From Telluria antibiotica (GTDB lineage: Bacteria > Pseudomonadota > Gammaproteobacteria > Burkholderiales > Burkholderiaceae_D), in the NCBI RefSeq assembly GCF_011682055.1, contig NZ_JAAQOM010000002.1, positions 124,001-188,000 on the forward strand: DNA of 64,000 bases, given 5' to 3'. Shown here piece by piece: positions 57,806 through 64,000 of the stretch. Position numbers and translations under genes: made by a program. Positions within the stretch are counted from its first letter, which is position 1, and each line of letters starts with the position of its first letter. Under the pieces are notes generated by a model. That model was not told where the DNA came from, did not search any database, and saw nothing but the letters and a program-made list of their open reading frames with translations.

Positions 57806-57845
57806 GCGCAGGCCGCCTGAACGACCTCTGCGCCGGCGCGCCGGC

Positions 57846-59150
57846 TCAATGGAGCTTCACGAGAGGTGTCGTCCTGCGGATCAGGAAACGCCCCATCACC
57901 ATCAGCCCCGTGCGCAGCGCGCCGAGCACGGCCTGGTGATGCATCAGGTGCAGGCTCATGTACATGATGCGTGCCATGAACCCTTCGACGAACAGGCTCG
58001 CGCCGCGCAGCGAACCCATCAGGTTGCCGACCGTCGTCTCGCGGCCGATCGACACGAGCGAACCATAGTCGCGGTAGACGTACGGGTCCTTCTGCGGCGG
58101 CCGGCCGGCGGCCTCGCCCACGAATTCCTTGACGAGGTAGTCGGCCTGCTGGTGCGCCGCCTGGGCGCGGGGCGGGACGTGAGTGCCGTTGCCGTCCGTG
58201 CACGCGGCGCAATCGCCCAGCGCGTACACACCCTCCACGCCCGGCACGCGCAGGTGTGCGTCGACTTCGATCTGGCCGCCCTTGGCCAGCGGCAGGCCGA
58301 GCGAGCCGAGGAATTCGGGCGCGCGGATGCCGGCCGCCCACACGCACAGGTCCGCCGGATAGACATTGCCCTGGTTGTCGCTGACCTGTTTCTTGTCGAT
58401 GCGGCTCACGCGGCAATCCGGCACGACGCGGATGGCGCGCTGGTCGAGCAGGCGCGCGGCCGCCGTCGACACACGTTCCGGCAACGGCGCCAGGATGCGC
58501 GATGCGCCTTCGAGCAAGGTGATGCGCACGTCGCGCTGTACGTGCAGCCGGCGAAAGCCATAGGCGGCGTAGGCGCCGGACGCCTCGCGCAATTCCGCCG
58601 CCAGCTCGACGCCCGTCGCGCCGCCGCCGATGATGACGATGTCGAGGCCGGACTCGGTCGCGCCGTCCTCCTTCTGCTGCTCGGCCTGGGCGAGCAGGCG
58701 CAACAGGCGCAGGCGGAACCGCTCCGCATCCTCGGTGGCATTCAGGGAAATCGTGTGCTCTTGCGCGCCAGGCACGCCGAAGTAGTTCGACGTGCTGCCG
58801 ACGGCGATCACGAGGGAACGATAGCCGAGCGTGCGTTCGGGCAGCACTTCCTCGCCGTCGCCCGGTGCCGTCACGGGCGCGATCGTGATGTGCCGCGCCG
58901 CCGCGTCGAGCGCCGTCATGGCGCCGTACACGAAGGAAAAGCCGCGATCGTGCGCGAGCATCTGGTACGACAGGCCTTCCTGGTGAATGTCCAGCGTGCC
59001 CGCCGCCACCTCGTGCAGCGACGGCTTCCATACGTGGTACAGCCGGCTGTCGACGAGGGTCACTTTGTCCGGCCCCAATTTGCGGCCCAGCTTGCAGGCG
59101 AGCTCGAGCCCGCCCGCACCACCGCCCACGATCACGATATCGCTCTGCAA
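57846..59150 (-). CDS. ndh: Type II NADH dehydrogenase (NDH-2 family)
   Basis: A 434-residue FAD enzyme that passes electrons from NADH to quinone without pumping protons. FAD motif GGGAGGLELA near the N-terminus, NADH motif GGGATGVELAAEL (about 175-187), GDCAAC for FAD, and a hydrophobic C-terminus with MARIMYMSLHLMHHQAVLG that should bind the inner membrane. The start is TTG 59150, justified by GGAGGCAGGA directly before it. Confidence 0.93.
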   Translation of the reverse strand: MQSDIVIVGGGAGGLELACKLGRKLGPDKVTLVDSRLYHVWKPSLHEVAAGTLDIHQEGLSYQMLAHDRGFSFVYGAMTALDAAARHITIAPVTAPGDGEEVLPERTLGYRSLVIAVGSTSNYFGVPGAQEHTISLNATEDAERFRLRLLRLLAQAEQQKEDGATESGLDIVIIGGGATGVELAAELREASGAYAAYGFRRLHVQRDVRITLLEGASRILAPLPERVSTAAARLLDQRAIRVVPDCRVSRIDKKQVSDNQGNVYPADLCVWAAGIRAPEFLGSLGLPLAKGGQIEVDAHLRVPGVEGVYALGDCAACTDGNGTHVPPRAQAAHQQADYLVKEFVGEAAGRPPQKDPYVYRDYGSLVSIGRETTVGNLMGSLRGASLFVEGFMARIMYMSLHLMHHQAVLGALRTGLMVMGRFLIRRTTPLVKLH

Positions 59151-59215
59151 TCCTGCCTCCGTCGGTCGCGCCCGCTGTCGGGCAAACGGAAACAGTCTAC
59201 TACGGGGCGCCCGGA

Positions 59216-59725
59216 TCAGTCGCGGTCGTGGCCGTGGCCATGGCCGTGACCGTGGCCCTCGCCATGGCCGGGGCCTTCGCCGCGGCCGTGCTCCCAGCCG
59301 TCGCGACCGCCGCGGCCCGGACCGTCACGATATTCCACACGCTCGACGACACGCACGTCGCGCGGTCCGCGGTATTCCTCGCGGTAGCCGACGTGCTCGC
59401 GGTAGCGCGGCACGTACGTGTTCGTATACCACTCGTCGCGCACGAACAGCACCGGACGGCCGCAGGCGCCGTAGCGACCGCAGAACTTGGCCCAGTGCTT
59501 GCGGTGGCCCGGCGGCACGCGCAGGTACACGGGTTCCGCGACGTATTGCGGCGCTGGCGTGATGATCACCGGCTGCGGCGCGTACACGACCGGACGGGGA
59601 ACGTAGTCGCCGATGTCGATCCGGCCGTAGAAGCCGGGCTGGCCGACGCTGACGGAGACGTTTGTCTGGGCCAGCGCGGGGAACGCGGCGGCGCACAGGA
59701 CTGCGCCGAAAATCAGGGATTTCAT
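59216..59725 (-). CDS. Exported protein with Gly/His-rich C-terminal tail
   Basis: A 169-residue protein with a signal peptide (LIFGAVLCAAAFPALAQ), a middle region rich in Pro, Tyr and Val (PRPVVYAPQPVIITPAPQYV) with two cysteines in FCGRYGACG, and an Arg/Glu/Gly region ending in GHGEGHGHGHGHGHDRD, suited to binding metal. Similar small proteins recur in Massilia-type genomes. No function is assigned. Confidence 0.75.
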   Translation of the reverse strand: MKSLIFGAVLCAAAFPALAQTNVSVSVGQPGFYGRIDIGDYVPRPVVYAPQPVIITPAPQYVAEPVYLRVPPGHRKHWAKFCGRYGACGRPVLFVRDEWYTNTYVPRYREHVGYREEYRGPRDVRVVERVEYRDGPGRGGRDGWEHGRGEGPGHGEGHGHGHGHGHDRD

Positions 59726-59913
59726 AGGATGACCTCGTTATAGTTCTATATGCACAGTAGTTTATCAAACGAAACGTTGCGCCCGATTGCCTGCAACAGT
59801 TCCTTACATTGTCGCCGACGCGGGAATGCGACAAACGCGGCGTGCGCGGGTGTCGTCCAGCGTGGCGCCGCCGGCGGCCATGTTGGGCTAAGCTGGCGCC
59901 AAAGGAGAGCGTC

Positions 59914-60042
59914 ATGAAACATCGTGCACGCTGGAGCCTGCTCCTGCTGGCCTGCCTCATGCTAGTGGCCTGCCAGGACCGGCGCGAACCGGTGAAACCC
60001 ACCGTCACCCTGGCCGCAGCCACTGCAGCCATCCCCGGCTGA
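59914..60042 (+). CDS. Small lipoprotein
   Basis: A 42-residue protein: RARW, then LLLLACLMLVAC with a lipobox LVAC whose cysteine is followed by QDRREP. AAAGGAGAGCGTC precedes ATG 59914, supporting translation. The mature part is about 24 residues. Role unknown. Confidence 0.72.
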   Translation: MKHRARWSLLLLACLMLVACQDRREPVKPTVTLAAATAAIPG

Positions 60043-60162
60043 CGCGCACCGCGCGCGACCAGCCGCCCTGTTCCGGCCCGTCCGCGTGCCGGCGTCGTCG
60101 CACAGCCGTTCGACCGCGCTTTACCGCAACGCAGCGCAGCGGTTAGAATCGTCCCTGCCATA

Positions 60163-60256
60163 AGGCAACGCTAGGGGTCCTGCAGCCGCACACGCGGCCC
60201 GCGGGTGAGACACACCCTTCGAACCTGATCTGGGTAATGCCAGCGAAGGGAAGCAT
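60163..60256 (+). ncRNA. TPP (THI-element) riboswitch
   Basis: The diagnostic blocks are in order: GCTAGGGGTCC, GGGTGAGACACACCCTTCGAACCTG (read in two blocks, TGAGA and ACCCTTCGAACCTG), ATCTGGGTAATGCCAGCGAAGGGAA. These match the pyrimidine- and pyrophosphate-sensing helices of the thiamine pyrophosphate riboswitch. It lies about 145 nt upstream of the DadA/ThiO-like gene. Confidence 0.94.
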
Positions 60257-60333
60257 GCGGACACCGGTCACGTACCGGGTCCGGCCCTCCCTTGCCGGCT
60301 CCACCCGTCACCTAGACGCCAACGAGGAGCGGC

Positions 60334-60405
60334 ATGCAGCACCACCCGGTTTCCACTGTTTCTACACGCGTACGCACACGCCCAGCCACGGTGGCGCGAC
60401 CATGA
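60334..60405 (+). CDS. Possible 23-residue leader peptide between TPP riboswitch and oxidase gene
   Basis: ATG 60334 is preceded by the strong ribosome-binding site GAGGAG; the frame (MQHHPVSTVSTRV...) ends in a TGA that overlaps the ATG of the oxidase gene (ATGA, 60402-60405). The oxidase gene itself has a weaker site, so the leader could couple translation to the riboswitch. Confidence 0.5.
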   Translation: MQHHPVSTVSTRVRTRPATVARP

Positions 60406-61652
60406 ACGTCATCGTCCTCGGTGCCGGCGTTGTCGGCACCGCCACCGCCTGGTACCTGAGCGAGGCCGGCCACGGCGTCACCGTCATCGAGCGCCAGCCC
60501 GGCCCCGCCCAGGAAACGAGTTTCGCAAACGGTTGCCAGATTTCCGTCTCGCATGCCGAGCCTTGGGCCACGCCGGCCGGCCTCGTCAAGGTGCTGCGGT
60601 CGCTGGGGCGCGAGGACGCTCCGCTGCTGTTCCGCCTGCGCGCCGATCCGCTGCAATGGCGCTGGTGCCTGCAATTCGTGCGCGAATGCGCGCCCGGGCG
60701 CGTGGCCGCGAACCTGCGGCAGATCGTCGCCCTGGCCGACTACAGCCGCCGCAGCCTGCAGGCGCTGCGCGTGCAGACGGGCATCGCCTACGACGATCTC
60801 ACGCGCGGCATCCTGCATTTCTACACGGACGAACGGGAATTCGAGCACGCCAGCCGCGCCGCGGCCGCGATGCGCGAACTGGGTTGCCCACGCATGACGG
60901 TCGATGCCGACGAGGCCGTGCGCATCGAGCCGGCGCTGGCGTCCGTGCGCCGCCACCTCGTCGGCGCCGACTTCACGGCCAGCGACGAGTCCGGCGACGT
61001 GTACCGCTTCACGTCGCAACTGGCGGCCCGTGGCGCGGCGGCCGGCATCCGCTTCCTGTACAACACGACGGCGACGCGCCTGCGCGAGGCCGGGGGCTTT
61101 GTCGACGCCGTGGAAGTCATCGATGGGGCGGGCCGCCACAAGCTGCTGGAGGCCGACGCGATCGTCGTCGCGCTGGGCAGTTTTTCCGTGCAATTGCTCG
61201 CACCGCTGGGCATCCGGCTGATGATCTATCCGGGCAAGGGCTATTCCGCGACCTACCCCATCGTTGCCCCGGCCGCCGCCCCGACCGTGTCGCTGACGGA
61301 CGACGGCCACAAGCTCGTGTTTTCCCGGCTGGGCGACCGCCTGCGCGTGGCCGGCACCTGCGAGCTGAACGGTTACACGCGCGACCTGAACCCCGTGCGC
61401 TGCGCTGCCATCACGCGGCGCGTGCGCGCGCTTTTCCCGGGCGCCTGCGACTACGACAATGCGACGTACTGGGCGGGCCTGCGGCCGCTGACGCCGTCGA
61501 ACGTCCCGTACGTGGGCCGCACGCGCCTCGCGAACCTGTACCTGAACACGGGGCACGGCACGCTGGGATGGACGATGGGGTGCGGCTCGGGACGAGCGAT
61601 CGCCGACATCCTGTCCGGACGCCAGCCGGAGGCGGATTTCGCGTTTTTGTGA
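60402..61652 (+). CDS. FAD-dependent D-amino-acid dehydrogenase/glycine oxidase-like (DadA/ThiO family)
   Basis: A 416-residue DAO-fold oxidoreductase with GAGVVGTATAWYL (FAD site, residues 6-18), ETSFANGCQISVSHAEPWA as in DadA, and the C-terminal GHGTLGWTMGCGSGRAIAD. DadA oxidises D-amino acids. However, the TPP riboswitch upstream suggests a ThiO-like role, making the imine of glycine for thiazole synthesis. No thiC, thiS or thiG gene is in the window. Which role holds cannot be settled from sequence alone. Confidence 0.88.
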   Translation: MNVIVLGAGVVGTATAWYLSEAGHGVTVIERQPGPAQETSFANGCQISVSHAEPWATPAGLVKVLRSLGREDAPLLFRLRADPLQWRWCLQFVRECAPGRVAANLRQIVALADYSRRSLQALRVQTGIAYDDLTRGILHFYTDEREFEHASRAAAAMRELGCPRMTVDADEAVRIEPALASVRRHLVGADFTASDESGDVYRFTSQLAARGAAAGIRFLYNTTATRLREAGGFVDAVEVIDGAGRHKLLEADAIVVALGSFSVQLLAPLGIRLMIYPGKGYSATYPIVAPAAAPTVSLTDDGHKLVFSRLGDRLRVAGTCELNGYTRDLNPVRCAAITRRVRALFPGACDYDNATYWAGLRPLTPSNVPYVGRTRLANLYLNTGHGTLGWTMGCGSGRAIADILSGRQPEADFAFL

Positions 61653-61729
61653 ACTAATGATTACTGGATATAACTTTCGGTATTTTTTACACCTCTTCCC
61701 GTCGTTACAAAGTGTGATGATCCAAGCCT

Positions 61730-61743
61730 TTGATTTATATCAA
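61730..61743. promoter_or_regulatory. FNR/Anr-type box upstream of PEP-CTERM gene
   Basis: TTGAT-TTAT-ATCAA is a perfect match to the FNR/Anr consensus (TTGAT-N4-ATCAA), 11 bp upstream of the sigma-54-like site. Confidence 0.55.
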
Positions 61744-61753
61744 ATCGTATGCG

Positions 61754-61770
61754 TTGGAACGCGACTTGCT
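61754..61770 (+). promoter_or_regulatory. Sigma-54 (RpoN)-type promoter of PEP-CTERM gene
   Basis: TTGGAACGCGACTTGCT fits YTGGCACGRNNNTTGCW at 15 of 17 positions, with GG and GC exactly 10 nt apart. Predicted start near 61781 leaves a 37-nt leader with AGGAG at 61805-61809. Confidence 0.65.
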
Positions 61771-61817
61771 TCACATAGGAATCGCACCGAATCCCGGTGT
61801 CTCTAGGAGCTAGCGCG

Positions 61818-62576
61818 ATGAAATCAACAATACTGAAAGTGGCATTAACCACGGCAATCCTGACGGGAGCGTCACCGGCCTTCGCAGACCTCATCTACGC
61901 CGATGGCACGACAGTGAAGGGGACCGGCCTCGGCGCCGTCCAGACGGTCGTTACCGTCCAGGACAACAACCGCAAGGGCGGTACGGACAACGGCACCGAA
62001 TCGGGCTGCGTAACCTACTCGGGCATTTTGGCCAACCCGACGTATGCCTGCCAGATGAGCTTGCAGGGCGGCGACAACACGGCCGGCAGCGCGGGCAACA
62101 ACACGTACCTGCTCAGCAGTATCGCCGGCCTGACCAGCGCGGCGCAGCTCGGCCTCGTCGTCAACGTCAGCGAAGGCGCCCCGACCAATGACGCCACCCT
62201 GACCGACCTTTACCTCAGCTTGTACAACATGACGTTGGGCACGACGAAGTACTTCGCCTACACGGGGCCGGACCTGGTCCTCAAGGACACCGACGGCGTG
62301 GGCGTCTCCGGCAAGCACACGTTCATCCTGGACTCGACGCAGGCCCTGGCGGCCAAGGCGTTCTGCCCCGTGCTGAGCAATTGCGTGGTGGCGGGCGGCA
62401 TCCAGTTCGCGTTCGGCACCACCCAGGCGACACCGGAGACGATGTACATCGGTGCGTTCAAGGGCGAAGGCGGTGGTGACAGCGGTGGCGGCGAAGCGCC
62501 CGAACCGGCCTCGATCGCCCTGTTCGGCGCCGGCTTGCTCGCCCTGCGCGGCATGCGCCGCCAGCCAAAGAAGTAA
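61818..62576 (+). CDS. PEP-CTERM sorting-domain protein
   Basis: A 252-residue exported protein with a signal peptide (KVALTTAILTGASPAFA) and a C-terminal sorting signal: EPEP-like APEPASIALFGAGLLALRGMRRQPKK pattern with PEP near residue 227, a hydrophobic helix and a basic end. It would be processed by an exosortase (EpsH type) and reach the cell surface or exopolysaccharide. The middle region, with paired cysteines, has no known fold. A sigma-54-like promoter and FNR-like box lie upstream. No exosortase gene is in the window. Confidence 0.92.
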   Translation: MKSTILKVALTTAILTGASPAFADLIYADGTTVKGTGLGAVQTVVTVQDNNRKGGTDNGTESGCVTYSGILANPTYACQMSLQGGDNTAGSAGNNTYLLSSIAGLTSAAQLGLVVNVSEGAPTNDATLTDLYLSLYNMTLGTTKYFAYTGPDLVLKDTDGVGVSGKHTFILDSTQALAAKAFCPVLSNCVVAGGIQFAFGTTQATPETMYIGAFKGEGGGDSGGGEAPEPASIALFGAGLLALRGMRRQPKK

Positions 62577-62595
62577 CCGCGGCAGCGGCCACCAC

Positions 62596-62634
62596 CAGGC
62601 GCCGTTCCGGCCAACACCGGACGGCGCCTGTTTT
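62596..62634 (+). terminator. Rho-independent terminator after PEP-CTERM gene
   Basis: CAGGCGCCGTTCCGG pairs with CCGGACGGCGCCTG (one bulged T) around CCAACA, then four T. Confidence 0.88.
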
Positions 62635-62710
62635 CCTTCGCTGAAGCGCATCTCGCGGCCAGGCGGCGCGGCAGGTTACACTGTCGCCTTTTACACACCG
62701 CCACCACGCC

Positions 62711-63976
62711 ATGTCGTTCGCTTCGCTCGGCCTGATCGACCAGATCACGCGCACCCTCGCCTCGCTCTCGTACCACACGCCCACCGCCGTCCAGGCGCAG
62801 GCGATACCCGCCGTGCTGGCAGGGCGCGACGTCATGGCCGCCGCCCAGACGGGCACCGGCAAGACGGCCGGCTTCGCGTTGCCGCTGCTGCAGCGCCTCG
62901 TGATGGATGGCGGCCAGGTCGCGAGCAATGCGGCGCGCGCGCTGATCCTCGTGCCCACGCGCGAACTGGCGGAACAGGTGCACGAAAGCGTGCGCGCCTA
63001 CAGTGCCGGCCTGCCGCTGCGCACGATGGTCGCGTACGGCGGCGTCAGCATCAATCCGCAGATGATGCGGCTGCGTAAGGGCGTCGACGTCCTCGTCGCG
63101 ACGCCGGGCCGCCTGTTGGACCTGCAGCGCCAGAACGCGGTGCGCTTCAACCAGGTGCAGACGCTCGTCCTCGACGAGGCGGACCGCATGCTGGACCTCG
63201 GCTTTTCGCGCGACATCGACAACCTGCTCGCGCTGCTGCCGAAGCAGCGCCAGACCCTGCTCTTCTCCGCGACGTTCTCCGACCCGATCCGCGCGCTCGC
63301 CGCCAAGCTGCTGCACGACCCCGTCGGCATCGAGGCGGCGCCGCGCAACACGACGGTGAAGGCGATCCGCCAGTGGATCGTCCCCGTCGACAAGAAACGC
63401 AAGCCCGACCTGTTCCTGCACCTGCTGGCGCGCCACGACTGGCCGCAGGTGCTCGCGTTCGTGAAGACGCGCAAGGGCGTCGACCAGCTCGTCGAGCTGC
63501 TGGCGGCGCGCGGCATCGCGGCCGACTCGATCCACGGCGACAAGCCGCAGCCCTCGCGCCTGCGCGCGCTCGACCGCTTCAAGGCGGGCGAGGTGCGCGT
63601 GCTCGTCGCGACGGACGTCGCCGCGCGCGGCCTGGACATCGACGACCTGCCCGTCGTCGTCAACGTCGACCTCCCGATCGTCGCGGAAGACTATGTGCAC
63701 CGCACGGGGCGCACGGGCCGCGCGGGGGCGTCGGGCGAGGCGGTGTCGCTCGTGTGCGCGGACGAGGTGCAGCAGCTCGCCGCCATCGAAGCGCTGACGA
63801 AACAGAGCCTGGCGCGCAACGAAGAAGCGGGCTTCGCACCCGAGCACCGCGTGCCGCAGACGACGGCGTCCGGCGCCGTCGTCAAGAAGCCCAAGAAGCC
63901 CAAGAAACCGAAAGGCGCCAGGGACGCCCGGGCCGATGCGCCCGTCGTGCAGGAAGACGTGCGCTTCCGGCGCTGA
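62711..63976 (+). CDS. rhlE: DEAD-box ATP-dependent RNA helicase, RhlE type
   Basis: A 421-residue helicase. It has the Q-motif FASLGLIDQITRTLASLSYHTPTAVQ, AQTGTGKT (motif I), PTRELAEQV, TPGRLLD, DEAD (motif II), SAT (motif III), ATDVAARGLDID (motif V) and HRTGRTGR (motif VI). A Lys/Pro-rich tail (KKPKKPKKPK) should add RNA binding. It remodels RNA in ribosome assembly or decay, often at low temperature. It follows the PEP-CTERM gene's terminator. Confidence 0.96.
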   Translation: MSFASLGLIDQITRTLASLSYHTPTAVQAQAIPAVLAGRDVMAAAQTGTGKTAGFALPLLQRLVMDGGQVASNAARALILVPTRELAEQVHESVRAYSAGLPLRTMVAYGGVSINPQMMRLRKGVDVLVATPGRLLDLQRQNAVRFNQVQTLVLDEADRMLDLGFSRDIDNLLALLPKQRQTLLFSATFSDPIRALAAKLLHDPVGIEAAPRNTTVKAIRQWIVPVDKKRKPDLFLHLLARHDWPQVLAFVKTRKGVDQLVELLAARGIAADSIHGDKPQPSRLRALDRFKAGEVRVLVATDVAARGLDIDDLPVVVNVDLPIVAEDYVHRTGRTGRAGASGEAVSLVCADEVQQLAAIEALTKQSLARNEEAGFAPEHRVPQTTASGAVVKKPKKPKKPKGARDARADAPVVQEDVRFRR

Positions 63977-64000
63977 CCCTACCAGTACGCCTGGACGAGG

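Overview
The window looks like chromosome from a high-GC betaproteobacterium, most likely Oxalobacteraceae (Massilia, Duganella or Telluria type). This is inferred from codon use, the ureD-A-B-C-E-F-G order with an internal acetyltransferase, the LigD/Ku pair, a PEP-CTERM protein, a secreted subtilase and many PAS/GAF hybrid kinases. I see no prophage, insertion sequence or CRISPR array. The left edge cuts a gene; the right edge follows a helicase gene.

Layout. 1-6.7 kb: metabolic genes (M14-type deacylase fragment, LysE exporter, periplasmic solute-binding protein, Old Yellow Enzyme, M1 aminopeptidase, hotdog thioesterase). 6.6-10.7 kb: the most interesting locus. A 129-residue photoactive yellow protein (PYP) homologue keeps the residues that hold the p-coumaroyl chromophore. 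It is translationally coupled to a PAS protein and a PAS-GGDEF-EAL protein, and is divergent from a short adenylating enzyme with an N-terminal carrier-protein-like domain. 10.7-16.7 kb: aldo/keto reductase, EF-G, GH30 glycosidase with a LacI-type operator, ArsC and an acyltransferase. 16.6-22.8 kb: complete urease operon on the minus strand with a sigma-54-like promoter. 23-30 kb: diguanylate cyclase, then a stress SDR, Ku, a small membrane protein and convergent LigD (non-homologous end joining). 30-37.7 kb: M28 peptidase, Lys/Ala-rich exported protein, 2-hydroxyacid dehydrogenase and a giant two-component sensor with a beta-propeller input.

37.7-42.7 kb carries five identical tRNA-Arg(ACG) genes, each with its own promoter and terminator. 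Between them lie an acetyltransferase, an SPFH/ribbon-helix-helix pair and a secreted subtilase whose leader is a clear c-di-GMP-I (GEMM) riboswitch. 42.7-57.8 kb is a signalling region: YfiR plus hybrid kinase, a PAS-REC protein, a multi-PAS hybrid kinase, a REC-GGDEF protein, a TonB-dependent receptor, a REC-HK-REC protein, hemerythrin and a NarX-like kinase. 57.8-64 kb: type II NADH dehydrogenase, small exported proteins, a TPP riboswitch over a DadA/ThiO-like oxidase, a PEP-CTERM protein with sigma-54 and FNR-like sites, and a DEAD-box helicase.

Theme: cyclic di-GMP recurs as light-linked turnover (PYP/EAL), synthesis (two other GGDEF proteins), a probable YfiR input and a riboswitch output. 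This suggests that light and envelope cues are coupled to a sessile/motile switch and to secreted or surface proteins. That integration is inference; the individual domains and RNA motifs are read directly from the sequence.
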